Shown here piece after piece: positions 1 to 8,198 of a DNA stretch of 64,000 bases. Below the pieces are notes generated by a model. It searched no databases, was not told the DNA's origin, and saw only the letters and a list, made by a program, of their open reading frames with translations. The DNA comes from JAMHWD01 sp035911135 (GTDB lineage: Bacteria; Pseudomonadota; Alphaproteobacteria; Micavibrionales; Micavibrionaceae), in assembly GCA_035911135.1 (NCBI GenBank), contig JAMHWD010000027.1, positions 1 through 64,000 on the forward strand, written 5' to 3'. How positions within the stretch are numbered: the first letter of the stretch is position 1; every line of letters starts with the position of its first letter. The position numbers and the translations under genes are program-made.

Positions 1-119
1 TTGCCCGTCACGCCAATCTCGCGCAGAACCTCATCCATGCTGCGACCCTGACCAATCAACACCTCCGCCTGACGCAAATATCCGATAATTTGCTCCGCCG
101 TATAACGCTTCCTTGCCAT
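1..119 (-). CDS. IS3-family transposase OrfA, N-terminal part
   Basis: A minus-strand reading frame starts with ATG at 119, six bases after a clear GGAGG ribosome-binding site, and runs off the window. The visible N-terminus reads MARKRYTAEQIIGYLRQAEV and continues with a helix-turn-helix-like stretch (GRSMDEVLREIGVTG). This matches the start of OrfA proteins of IS3-family elements, which bind the element ends and are joined to OrfB by frameshifting in the active transposase. Only 39 codons are visible, so whether the element is intact cannot be judged. Confidence 0.75.
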   Translation of the reverse strand, partial: MARKRYTAEQIIGYLRQAEVLIGQGRSMDEVLREIGVTG

Positions 120-199
120 GCAATGCCTCCATAATTTGATGTCCGTTTCTTGATACCAGATTCACTCTAATACCGGACTCAATTATAGGGGGCGGGTCA
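1..199 (-). mobile_element. IS3-family insertion sequence, one end only (runs off the left edge)
   Basis: The right-hand boundary of an insertion sequence is visible. On the minus strand the element begins with TGACCCGCCCCC at 199, followed by a short AT-rich leader and the start of a transposase OrfA. A 5'-TG terminus followed by a C-rich run is typical of IS3-family (IS407-like) ends. The element lies inside the integrase gene on its right. The other end, the OrfB transposase and the target duplication are outside the window, so the group assignment is provisional. Confidence 0.75.
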
Positions 200-835
200 A
201 ATCTCCTTAGTGTCGATGGCTGCAAAATGTTTCGTTTTTCGGCTCCTGAGTGCCCCTTTGAGGTCAGAGGAAGGGTCACGCTTGCATCGGCCTGTCTGAA
301 TACCGTATCGGAAGACCTGTCCGCAAATCTGGCGGGATCGTCCTGCAAGATCCAACGCGCCGCGTTTTTCAATGCGGCGTAAAGCATCCAGCAAGTCAGG
401 GGCCTCAATATCACATATGGACATGGCTCCGATTACCGGGAATATATCGGCTTCAAGCCTGTGCAGGACGTTGTTATAGTGATTGTCACTCCAGCGCCCC
501 TTTTGATTTTCATGCCATTCTAGAGCCACAGCTTTGAACGTGTTCTGCGCATTCCGGATTGTGAGCCGTTTCTCGTGCTTTTTGAGCATCGCAGGGTCGG
601 TGCCGTGAGCGATCATCTTTCTGGCCTTATAGGCAGCATCACGGGCATCGGCCAGCGAGATAAGGGGGTAGACACCCAGAGCAAGGGACTTTTCCTTACC
701 GTGAAAGCTGTATTTCAAGCGCCAGTATTTTTGGCCTTTGGCGGTGATAAGAAGTGAAAGTCCGGCCCCATCATACAGTTTGTATTGTTTGGCGGAAGGT
801 TTGGCGTTTTTGCAGGCCGTGTCGGTCAGTTTCAT
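197..835 (-). pseudogene. P4-type tyrosine recombinase/integrase, truncated by an IS
   Basis: The protein begins MKLTDTACKNAKPSAKQYKL and has the N-terminal DUF4102 (arm-binding) domain and then the SAM-like core-binding domain of P4/CP4-57-type phage integrases (FKAVALEWHENQKGRW, then LEADIFPVIG). Full-length members are about 400 residues. This one stops after about 212, just past KTKHFAAIDTKEI, where the catalytic domain should begin. The R-H-R-Y residues are therefore missing. The stop codon TGA at 199-197 is supplied by the end of the IS, so the truncation is the insertion itself. I chose ATG 835 because family members begin at MxLTD; an in-frame ATG at 850 is possible. The gene lies beside tRNA-Cys, the expected position for such an integrase. 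Confidence 0.85.
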
Positions 836-1004
836 AGTAATGTACCCCATCTGTTTTTGATGTACCCCGCAAGGTACCCCGTGTTAAAGTGACTGCTTAT
901 GAACAAATTTGAATAAAAGGAGACAGAAAGTTAGAAAAAATCCAATTTTATCAAAGGGTCATAAACCTTCCCTGAACACTAGAGGTTAAACAAAAACAAG
1001 AAAC
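836..1004. other. Interval between truncated integrase and tRNA-Cys (expected att side)
   Basis: This non-coding stretch holds the upstream region of the integrase and the 3' flank of tRNA-Cys. The bases just 3' of the tRNA on its own strand are T-rich (GTTTCTTGTTTTTG), consistent with transcript termination. Integrases of this type usually recombine within the 3' part of the tRNA, which would make 1005 to about 1030 part of one attachment site. The matching copy should lie left of the window. I see no second copy of the tRNA 3' end here. Confidence 0.4.
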
Positions 1005-1078
1005 TGGAGGCACGGGCCGGAATCGAACCGGCGTACGAGGATTTGCAGTCCTCTACATAACCACTCTGACACCGCGCC
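1005..1078 (-). tRNA. tRNA-Cys (anticodon GCA)
   Basis: A 74-nt cloverleaf reads on the minus strand. The acceptor stem GGCGCGG pairs with CCGUGCC (one G-U pair). The anticodon loop CTGCAAA gives GCA at 1046-1044. The T-arm contains GGTTCGATTCC. The discriminator base is U, as expected for tRNA-Cys, and CCA is encoded. Its 3' end faces the truncated integrase, which suggests it served as the integration target. Confidence 0.97.
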
Positions 1079-1105
1079 TTGGAGGGGTATTGGGAATTGT
1101 TAAGA

Positions 1106-1134
1106 CAATTACAGATGATTGCCCCATGCGTCAA
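1106..1134 (-). promoter_or_regulatory. Possible promoter of tRNA-Cys
   Basis: On the minus strand a good -35 hexamer TTGACG (1134-1129) is followed after 17 bases by TAATTG (1111-1106), a poor -10 match. This would start transcription some 20 bases before the tRNA 5' end. The -35 and the position support it; the weak -10 makes it uncertain. Confidence 0.35.
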
Positions 1135-1269
1135 CCATATTTGAATGATTTTTAAGGGCTGTGAGGGCTGGTAAAATCCTCGCAAATCGGTTAAAAATCA
1201 TTACATATGGAGGCGGCCAGCCAAGGACGCTGTTTCTGATTATCCGGATTTTTGAAAAACCTTAAAGAC

Positions 1270-1932
1270 ATGCTCGATTTCGCCAAAGCCCGCAAAAACA
1301 TGGTTGATTGCCAGATACACCCTGCCGGTGTGATTGATCTGCGTATCCTGAATGCTTTCGAGATCATGCCGCGCGAGGCCTTTGTGCCCGATGCCAGCCG
1401 CCAGACATCCTATCATGACGAGGCCATCGCATTGGGGCAGGGGCGCTTTATGCTGGCGCCGCAGACCCATGCCCGTATGATCCAGATCGCGGCGCCTCGT
1501 GCTGATGATGTGGTGCTGGATATTGGCGGTACAACGGGATATCCGGCTGCGATATTGTCCTCGATGGTGACCACAGTGATTGCGCTGGATGACCAGCAGG
1601 CATGGCTGGATATGGCTTCCGAGCGCTGGAATATGCATGAGGTGGTCAATGTCGCCGGAATGCTGGGGCCCTTGCGCGAAGGTTGCGCCAGTTGCGCGCC
1701 TTTTAGCCTGATCATGATTAATGGCGCGGTTGCAGAAGTTCCGTCTGTTCTGGAGCAGCAAATTGCACCGGGCGGGCGCCTGATTTGCGTCTTGCAAAAG
1801 TCCGGCGAGAAAATGGGGCGCATTGTGGCCGTTCATAAAAGTGCCGAAGGTCATGTCTCCACAACCGTACATAGCGATGCAACGGCGTCTTACCTTCATG
1901 GATTCGAGCCGGCGCATACTTTTGTATTCTAA
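1270..1932 (+). CDS. Protein-L-isoaspartate O-methyltransferase-like protein
   Basis: This is a class I SAM-dependent methyltransferase of the PIMT family, whose classical members repair isoaspartyl residues. The N-terminus (MLDFAKARKNMVDCQIHPAG) and the segment MPREAFVP are typical. The SAM-binding glycine motif is VLDIGGTTGYPAAIL, slightly different from the usual DIGxGxGY. The protein ends with a hydrophobic FVF. At 220 residues it has normal family length. I prefer ATG 1270 over the in-frame TTG at 1252. In many alphaproteobacteria this paralogue sits directly upstream of tolC, as here (gap 87 bases), so it may act in that context and not as general PIMT repair. Confidence 0.8.
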   Translation: MLDFAKARKNMVDCQIHPAGVIDLRILNAFEIMPREAFVPDASRQTSYHDEAIALGQGRFMLAPQTHARMIQIAAPRADDVVLDIGGTTGYPAAILSSMVTTVIALDDQQAWLDMASERWNMHEVVNVAGMLGPLREGCASCAPFSLIMINGAVAEVPSVLEQQIAPGGRLICVLQKSGEKMGRIVAVHKSAEGHVSTTVHSDATASYLHGFEPAHTFVF

Positions 1933-2019
1933 CTGCGTTTTCCTTTTGTTCTCTCCTGAACTCCTTTATTATCGCGCGTGACAAATGACTCTTACCAGAG
2001 CGCGGGGATTTATTTAACG

Positions 2020-3414
2020 ATGAACGTATTACGTGTATTGCCATTTTTAATGCTGGCGATTGTATTGCTGCTTATTCCAATGCTGGCCGTGGCGCAGGAG
2101 CCTGTAAAGCCCAAGGACTTGCGGCTGCAGGATGTCTTGCGGGCGGCTTATAATGATAATCCTACCCTAAAGGCGGCGCGGGCGGAATTACGCGCGGTGC
2201 ATGAGCGATTGCCGCAGGCGGAAGCCGGTTATAAGCCGACAGCCAGCGCCAATGGCCGTGTTGAGTCCGGTGAAACAGAAGATGATTTCGGTAGCTCAAG
2301 TTCTACGGGCAAGAGCATTGGTGCCAGCGTCAATCAACCATTATATCGCGGTGGTCGCACCGTGGCGGCCATGAGTTCGGCGCGTGATTTTATTGCCGCA
2401 CAAACGGCCATACTGAACGGGGCAGAGCAGGATATTCTGCTGCAGGCGGCAACCGCCTATATGGATGTCGTGCGTGATCGGGCGCTTCTGGATTTGAGCC
2501 GCAATAACCAGAATGTGATCGGCGAGCAGCTCAAGGCGGCGCGTGAGCGTTTTGAAGTGGGCGATCTGACGCTGACCGATGTTTCGCAATCCGAGGCGCG
2601 TTTTGCGCGGGCTGAGGCGGATATTACGGCGTCGCAGGCCACATTAAAGCGTTCGGAAGCTGTATTTGAAGAAATAATCGGCTTTGCACCGCCGGCCGCC
2701 TTTGATGTAACCACTGTCAATCTGCCCAAGCCGACAGGGGCGGAGGAGAGCGCATCGCTGGCCGAGCAGAACAATCCCGATGTGATTGCCGCCACCTTGC
2801 TGCAGCGATCCTCCGAATCGGATGTTGATAATGTCTTTGGTGAATTGCTGCCGAGTGTCGGCCTGTTTGCGGAATGGAATAAGGCGTATGATCCCTTGCC
2901 CGGCCTGGTCGATGAGCAGGAGAATAAGACAATAGGCATCAGCGCGAGTATTCCGCTTTATGAGGGCGGCGCCGTGCGGTCCCGTGTGCGGGCGGCCAAG
3001 GAAACCGCCAATCAGCGTTACATGCAGATATTAGAGGCGCGGCGCAATGCACATCAACGCGCAATCACCAGCTGGGAAGCGCTGGAGGCGGCGCGAGCGG
3101 AGATCAAATCGCGTGAAGCGCAGGTCAAGGCATCCGAAGTTGCCAAGGAAGGCGTTGTTCTGGAAACGGAATTGGGCGCGCGGACCATTCTTGATTCTCT
3201 GGATGCGGATCAGGAATTGCTGGATGCGCGGGCTTCGCTGGTGACGGCACGCCGGAACGAGATTGTCGCCAATTTTACGCTTGCGAATGTTTTGGGGGCG
3301 CTGGCACCTGAAAATCTGGGCTTTGGCGAAGATTCTGTCAATCATCAGGCGCATCTGGATGATGTACGCGCCCGTATTTTCAACATGGATGTGGATAGTG
3401 TAGCGCAGGATTGA
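2020..3414 (+). CDS. tolC: TolC-family outer-membrane efflux/type I secretion channel
   Basis: TolC forms the outer-membrane and periplasmic tunnel used by type I secretion systems and tripartite pumps. The N-terminus from ATG 2020 is a signal peptide (MNVLRVLPFLMLAIVLLLIP, cleavage near AVAQ). Two repeated outer-membrane-efflux domains follow; the first opens with LQDVLRAAYNDNPTLKAARA, and the two strand segments are SVNQPLYRGGRTV and SASIPLYEGGAV. At 464 residues it has normal length. The longest frame begins at GTG 1978, but that would put 14 polar residues before the signal peptide, so 2020 is preferred. Partner pump genes are not in the window. Confidence 0.92.
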   Translation: MNVLRVLPFLMLAIVLLLIPMLAVAQEPVKPKDLRLQDVLRAAYNDNPTLKAARAELRAVHERLPQAEAGYKPTASANGRVESGETEDDFGSSSSTGKSIGASVNQPLYRGGRTVAAMSSARDFIAAQTAILNGAEQDILLQAATAYMDVVRDRALLDLSRNNQNVIGEQLKAARERFEVGDLTLTDVSQSEARFARAEADITASQATLKRSEAVFEEIIGFAPPAAFDVTTVNLPKPTGAEESASLAEQNNPDVIAATLLQRSSESDVDNVFGELLPSVGLFAEWNKAYDPLPGLVDEQENKTIGISASIPLYEGGAVRSRVRAAKETANQRYMQILEARRNAHQRAITSWEALEAARAEIKSREAQVKASEVAKEGVVLETELGARTILDSLDADQELLDARASLVTARRNEIVANFTLANVLGALAPENLGFGEDSVNHQAHLDDVRARIFNMDVDSVAQD

Positions 3415-3494
3415 GATTCGGCCTTTGACATCCTGCGGCCTATGTACCAGACTGAAAAAATCATTCTGCGTTCATCTTAATGAAATTTTAATAA

Positions 3495-4133
3495 GTGGCC
3501 GAAAACGTGAGCAGCACTGAACAGGAACCGTCAATAGAGGAGATTCTCGCTTCGATTCGTCAGATTATCTCTGATGATGATGATGCGCCTCCTGCCGCTA
3601 AACCTGCGGCCACACAGGATGAAGACCTTGATTCCGACGATGACGTTGTTGAGCTGATCAACCGTGTTGATAATACGCCGCCCGCGGCAGAGCCTGAACC
3701 GGAAGAAGAAATCATTCAGGTTGATATGAAAGAACCTGATTCTGAGCCAGAGGAGAAAGTTTCCTTTGATTCGTTTATGGAAGCCGCGGATGAAAGCGAG
3801 CCGGAACCAGAGCCTGAGCCTGTTTTTTCACCGCCACCACCGCCGCCACCCCGTCTGCAGCCGCAGCCACGTCCCGAACCTTCCTTTGCGGTTGATGTAG
3901 ATGATGATTCCCTGTTGACGGAACGCGCAGAGACTGCAGCCTTGAATGCCTTTACAAAACTGGCCGCCAAGACGGCAATTGACAGGATTTCCGGTGTGAC
4001 TATTGAAGATATCGTGCGCGATGAAATCAGGCCGATGCTGCGCGAGTGGCTGGATCGTAACTTGCCTGACATGGTGGAGCGTCTAGTTCGTGAGGAGCTT
4101 GACCGCGTGGCCCGCCGCGCCGTTGGCGAATAA
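3495..4133 (+). CDS. popZ: PopZ-like pole-organising protein (DUF2497)
   Basis: PopZ forms a polar matrix that anchors the chromosome origin through ParB and recruits cell-cycle regulators in alphaproteobacteria. The layout fits: a conserved N-terminal helix (SIEEILASIRQIISDD), a long acidic and proline-rich linker (residues about 20-130, including a run of eight prolines near PPPPPPPRLQ), and a C-terminal helical oligomerisation region (AIDRISGVTIEDIVRDEIRP to the end). It is 212 residues from GTG 3495; a second GTG at 3507 would give MSSTEQEPSIEE and is equally possible. The position between tolC and valS matches alphaproteobacterial synteny. Identification rests on the two terminal motifs and the context. 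Confidence 0.87.
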   Translation: MAENVSSTEQEPSIEEILASIRQIISDDDDAPPAAKPAATQDEDLDSDDDVVELINRVDNTPPAAEPEPEEEIIQVDMKEPDSEPEEKVSFDSFMEAADESEPEPEPEPVFSPPPPPPPRLQPQPRPEPSFAVDVDDDSLLTERAETAALNAFTKLAAKTAIDRISGVTIEDIVRDEIRPMLREWLDRNLPDMVERLVREELDRVARRAVGE

Positions 4134-4139
4134 TTTTTC

Positions 4140-4556
4140 TTATAAATCCATATCTGGCGTCATGTTGTGCTCCGAAGATTTTTTCGGCGGGCGATAGCGC
4201 GTTTCCGTAATTTCGTTATCCGCGATGCCCATGATTTTATCAAGAGCCTCGGTGCCGTTATATGTGCCGGATTTCTTGTAAAAACTTACCAGAGAATAAC
4301 CGCGCATGGATGGGGAGACATAGGCCACTGTGACGTGCTGATATGTTTTGCCGGATAGAAATTCTTTAAGTCCTTTGCGTAAATCCTCATGCTTGAAGCC
4401 CGGCGTGATAGGCCTGTGGAATATCTGGCCGCTTGCAATGGCGCGCGTATGTTCCATGGGGCGGAATGTCTCAGGCGCATCCAGCGCGACGTATAAATTG
4501 GATGGCTGCACCAGGACATCGGTAGCCGCGGCGGCGGCAAAGCGTTTTTTAGCCAT
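4140..4556 (-). CDS. Hypothetical protein, 138 aa
   Basis: I do not recognise this gene. It has a strong ribosome-binding site (GGGGGAGA, seven bases before ATG 4556), so it is probably expressed. The protein is soluble, basic at the N-terminus (MAKKRFAAAAATDV) and without membrane segments or a signal peptide. The middle (GKTYQHVTVAYVSPSMRGYSL) looks like beta strands. The tail after RYRPPKKS is probably disordered. It runs against popZ, ending six bases beyond the popZ stop, and divergently from valS. It therefore breaks the usual popZ-valS adjacency. Confidence 0.7.
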   Translation of the reverse strand: MAKKRFAAAAATDVLVQPSNLYVALDAPETFRPMEHTRAIASGQIFHRPITPGFKHEDLRKGLKEFLSGKTYQHVTVAYVSPSMRGYSLVSFYKKSGTYNGTEALDKIMGIADNEITETRYRPPKKSSEHNMTPDMDL

Positions 4557-4701
4557 GATCTTTCTCCCCCTGATAAAATCATAGGCGTAGTCTAATGGCT
4601 TTCAGGGGGCTTGTATAGATTGCCGGGCTTTGGTTTCATCTGGACAAATTGTGGAAAATCCTTATGATTTCAGGCGTTTTACCAAAGGAATACCAGACAT
4701 T

Positions 4702-7344
4702 ATGCTCGAAAAGACATTCGCCCCCCTGATCATTGAAAACAAGCATTACCGGGCCATGGAAGGCTCCGGCGCTTTTGAATGCGCCCCCGCCAGCAAGGCA
4801 CAGCCCTTTACTGTGATGATGCCCCCGCCCAATGTGACGGGTTCGCTTCACATGGGCCATGCGCTGAATATGACGCTGCAGGATGTCTTGAGCCGTTATT
4901 ATCGCATGAACGGGCGCGATACCCTCTGGCAACCGGGAACGGATCATGCCGGGATCGCCACGCAGATGGTGGTGGAACGCATGCTGGATGCCGAGAAAAC
5001 CAATCGCCGCGATCTGGGCCGTGAAAAATTCCTGGAGCGCGTCTGGCAATGGAAGGCCGAAAGCGGCGGCACGATCGTCAGCCAGCTCAAACGCCTTGGC
5101 GCGACTCCTGATTGGGCGCGGGAGCGCTTTACGATGGATGAAGGCCTTTCCAAGGCCGTAACCAAGGTGTTCGTACAGCTCTACAAGGAAGGCCTGATTT
5201 ACCGCGACAAGCGCCTTGTGAACTGGGATCCCAAGCTTCAGACCTCCATTTCAGACCTTGAGGTCGAGCAAAAGGAACAAAAGGGCCATATGTGGCATAT
5301 CCGCTATCCCGTAGAAGGGGCTGAGGCCGAATATATCACCATCGCCACCACAAGGCCGGAGACCATGCTCGGCGATACGGCCGTGGCCGTCCATCCGGAA
5401 GATGAGCGATACAAGCATCTGGTGGGTAAATTTGTAACCCTGCCAATCACGGGCCGGATGATCCCGATTGTCGCGGATGAGTATTCCGACCCTGAAAAAG
5501 GTACAGGCGCAGTAAAAATCACCCCGGCCCATGATTTCAATGATTTTGAAGTCGGCAAGCGCCATAACCTGCCAATGATCAATATCTTTGATAACCGCGC
5601 GCGTATCGTGGCGGCAGAAGGCATTCCGGATTCTTATATCGGTCTTGACCGCTTTGATGCACGCAAGAAAATCCTCACAGAGCTGGAGGAAATGGATGCG
5701 CTGGTTGAGGTTCAGGATATCAAGAATGCCGTACCTTACGGGGATCGCTCCGGTGTGGTCATTGAACCGTTTCTGACGGATCAATGGTACGTCGATGCGG
5801 CGACATTGGCGCAGCCCGCCATCGCCGCCGTACGCGAGGGCAAGACCCGTTTTGTGCCGCAAAACTGGGAAAATACATACTTTCAGTGGATGGAGAATAT
5901 CCAGCCCTGGTGCATCAGCCGTCAGTTATGGTGGGGTCATCAGATCCCCGCCTGGTATGACGAAGATGGCAATGTCTATGTCGCCGATAGCGAGGAAGAT
6001 GCACAGGCGCAGGCCGGGGCCGGCGTAAAGCTCTCCCGCGATGAAGATGTTCTGGATACGTGGTTTTCCTCAGCACTTTGGCCGTTCTCCACATTGGGCT
6101 GGCCGGATAAAACGCCGGAGCTGGCGAAATACTATCCCGGCGATGTGCTGGTGACGGGTTTTGACATTATCTTCTTCTGGGTCGCAAGGATGATGATGTT
6201 CGGCATCCATTTCATGGGCGATGTGCCGTTTAAGGATGTTTATATCCACGCATTGGTTCGGGATTCCAAGGGCCAGAAAATGTCCAAATCCAAGGGCAAT
6301 GTCATGGACCCGCTCGATCTGATCGAGAAATTCGGGGCCGATGCGCTGCGCTTTACCATGGTGGCCATGGCCGCGCAGGGGCGGGATGTCCGTATGTCCG
6401 AAGACCGCGTGGAAGGATACCGAAATTTCGCGACCAAGCTCTGGAATGCTTCCCGTTACTGCGAAATGAATGAGTGCCGTTTTGATCCGGAATTCACGCC
6501 GGAATCAGCCACTTATGCGCCGAATAAATGGATCATCGGCGAGGTCTTGAATACCCGCAACGCCATCGACAAGGCCATGGCCGAGTACCGTTTTAACGAG
6601 GCTGCCGGGGCGATTTACCAGTTCGTTTGGGGTACGTTTTGCGATTGGTATCTGGAATTTACCAAGCCGTTGCTGCAATCAGGTACTGATGCCGCTTCGG
6701 AAATCCGTGCCGTGACGGGGTGGGTTCTGCGGGAAATTCTGGTGCTGCTTAATCCGTTCATGCCTTTTATCACGGAAGAGTTGTTCGAATCGCTTGGGAT
6801 GAAATCAGGCGATAGTCTTTTGATGCAGCAATCATGGCCGGGTTATGATTCGATCAAAATTGATGAGAATGCTGCCGCCGAGATGGATTGGCTGTGCCGT
6901 TTGATCTCGGAAATTCGTTCTGTCCGGGCGGATATGAACGTCCCGGCCGGGGCCAAGATCAAGCTGCTGGTTAAGGGCGCGAATGACGGGACGCAGAAGC
7001 GTCTGGCCGCTTATGACGAGGTTCTGCGCCGCATGGCACGTCTCGAATCGGCTGAATGCGTGGCCGATATCCCGAAAGGTTCGATCCAAAGCGTGATCGA
7101 TGAGGCGACGCTGGGCCTGCCGATTGCTGATATTATTGATCTGGATGCGGAACGGGAACGTCTGAAAAAACAGATCGGCAGACTGGAGCAGGATATCCAG
7201 AAAATAGACCAGAACTTAAGCAATCAGAATTTCGTGGCCAATGCGCCGGATGAGATTATCGCCGAATTCAAGCAGCGCCGGATTGATGCGTTAAGCACCA
7301 TGGAAAAGCTGAGCGCGGCCTTAAGCCAGCTTGAGGCGGCTTAG
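4702..7344 (+). CDS. valS: Valyl-tRNA synthetase
   Basis: This class I aminoacyl-tRNA synthetase charges tRNA-Val and edits threonyl products. The HIGH motif appears as HMGH (residues 50-53, in PPPNVTGSLHMGHALN) and the KMSKS loop as GQKMSKSKGNVMDP (about 525-538). The editing domain lies between them (TTRPETMLGDTAVAVHPED). An anticodon-binding domain and the C-terminal coiled-coil arm (LDAERERLKKQIGRLEQDI) complete it. From ATG 4702 the protein has 880 residues, the usual length, and AAGGAA lies just upstream. The longer frame from 4630 adds an unrelated N-terminus. The stop overlaps the convergent gene by four bases. Confidence 0.97.
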   Translation: MLEKTFAPLIIENKHYRAMEGSGAFECAPASKAQPFTVMMPPPNVTGSLHMGHALNMTLQDVLSRYYRMNGRDTLWQPGTDHAGIATQMVVERMLDAEKTNRRDLGREKFLERVWQWKAESGGTIVSQLKRLGATPDWARERFTMDEGLSKAVTKVFVQLYKEGLIYRDKRLVNWDPKLQTSISDLEVEQKEQKGHMWHIRYPVEGAEAEYITIATTRPETMLGDTAVAVHPEDERYKHLVGKFVTLPITGRMIPIVADEYSDPEKGTGAVKITPAHDFNDFEVGKRHNLPMINIFDNRARIVAAEGIPDSYIGLDRFDARKKILTELEEMDALVEVQDIKNAVPYGDRSGVVIEPFLTDQWYVDAATLAQPAIAAVREGKTRFVPQNWENTYFQWMENIQPWCISRQLWWGHQIPAWYDEDGNVYVADSEEDAQAQAGAGVKLSRDEDVLDTWFSSALWPFSTLGWPDKTPELAKYYPGDVLVTGFDIIFFWVARMMMFGIHFMGDVPFKDVYIHALVRDSKGQKMSKSKGNVMDPLDLIEKFGADALRFTMVAMAAQGRDVRMSEDRVEGYRNFATKLWNASRYCEMNECRFDPEFTPESATYAPNKWIIGEVLNTRNAIDKAMAEYRFNEAAGAIYQFVWGTFCDWYLEFTKPLLQSGTDAASEIRAVTGWVLREILVLLNPFMPFITEELFESLGMKSGDSLLMQQSWPGYDSIKIDENAAAEMDWLCRLISEIRSVRADMNVPAGAKIKLLVKGANDGTQKRLAAYDEVLRRMARLESAECVADIPKGSIQSVIDEATLGLPIADIIDLDAERERLKKQIGRLEQDIQKIDQNLSNQNFVANAPDEIIAEFKQRRIDALSTMEKLSAALSQLEAA

Positions 7345-7763
7345 GTTTCTTTATTGAGGCTTTCAAGGATGCTGGCTTGCGTCTTGAACAGGCGCTCGCG
7401 CGTGGCATTGATGGTGGCCTCAAAATCCCGCGCTGAAGGAAGAGAGAATTTTGCGCCGTTTTCCTGTATTTCCTTTGTGATCGTGGGATAAGATTTCTCG
7501 ATATCCATCTCGAATAGCACACTACCGGCGCTACGCTTGCCTTTCATGACATCCGCAAAGCGGGTGAGCTGGCGCTCCAGATTGCGTAAATTCTCTAGGC
7601 GGCTGAGGAAATCAGCGCTGATATCGACCTGGTCGGCCAGATGCTTCTCAACAGTATTAAACGGGGATGTGTTGTCCTTGGCGGAGGATGCAGGCTCCTG
7701 CGCCGCGTTTTTGGCGGCGGTGAGGGGCGTTGTCGCGCCTATGGCGTTCAGTGCATCCAGCAT
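7341..7763 (-). CDS. Hypothetical protein, 140 aa, helical
   Basis: I do not recognise this gene. The N-terminal third is Ala/Ser/Thr-rich and probably flexible. The rest is predicted to be mostly helical with charged heptads (LSRLENLRNLERQLTRFADV, then RDFEATINATRERLFKTQAS), suggesting a coiled coil. There is no signal peptide or membrane segment. GGAG lies about 11 bases before ATG 7763. It converges with valS, sharing four bases at the stops. The frame is long for chance, and codon use resembles neighbouring genes. Confidence 0.6.
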   Translation of the reverse strand: MLDALNAIGATTPLTAAKNAAQEPASSAKDNTSPFNTVEKHLADQVDISADFLSRLENLRNLERQLTRFADVMKGKRSAGSVLFEMDIEKSYPTITKEIQENGAKFSLPSARDFEATINATRERLFKTQASILESLNKET

Positions 7764-7829
7764 GGTTTCAAAAGCTCCGGTATCCTTCCAGATCCTATAA
7801 TCTTCATTATAGCATGAAAATGGCCCAAA

Positions 7830-7860
7830 AAGGAAAAAACGCCCCGTTGCGGGGCGTTTG
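7830..7860 (-). terminator. Rho-independent terminator of rpmE
   Basis: A perfect 9-bp stem AAACGCCCC/GGGGCGTTT with a five-base loop (7837-7859) is followed on the minus strand by a T-run ending in CC. It lies 30 bases downstream of the rpmE stop. Confidence 0.9.
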
Positions 7861-7889
7861 GGAGCAAAACTGCAAATTTTTCTGAAATC

Positions 7890-8132
7890 TTATTCGGCTG
7901 TGCCTTCGTCGGCGCCGCCCATGAAATTGCCATAGCGGCTCTTGAATTTTTCCATACGGCCTTTTTCCAGGATTTTTCCTGTGCCGCCTGTCCAGGCCGG
8001 GTGGTTCAAGGGGTCGATATCGAGGCGCATAACATCGCCTTCTTTGCCCCAAACCGTGCCAAGTGTGTATTCCGTGCCGTCCGTCATGACGATCTTAACA
8101 TCATGGTAATCGGGGTGAATGTCGGCTTTCAT
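7890..8132 (-). CDS. rpmE: 50S ribosomal protein L31
   Basis: L31 bridges the ribosomal subunits. The start MKADIHPDYHDVKIVMTDGT and the segments WGKEGDVMRLDIDPLNHPAW and RMEKFKSRYG are family hallmarks. At 80 residues it is the alphaproteobacterial form. It lacks the CxxC zinc cysteines, so it is the zinc-independent (C-) type. The gene is monocistronic, with its own terminator downstream, and diverges from epmA. Confidence 0.95.
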   Translation of the reverse strand: MKADIHPDYHDVKIVMTDGTEYTLGTVWGKEGDVMRLDIDPLNHPAWTGGTGKILEKGRMEKFKSRYGNFMGGADEGTAE

Positions 8133-8198
8133 AACTTTAATCTCCTTGATAAGACCCGCTTTTTAGCTTTAAAAAAGACCCATTGCAAGGAAAAAGAT

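Noticed and set aside
31..414. 127-codon frame crossing the IS/integrase junction
   Set aside because: It joins the IS end with the integrase gene in the wrong frame; the correct reading is OrfA at 119 and the integrase at 835.
3822..3872. Tandem CCGCCACC-like repeat in popZ
   Set aside because: It encodes the normal polyproline linker of PopZ and needs no separate explanation.
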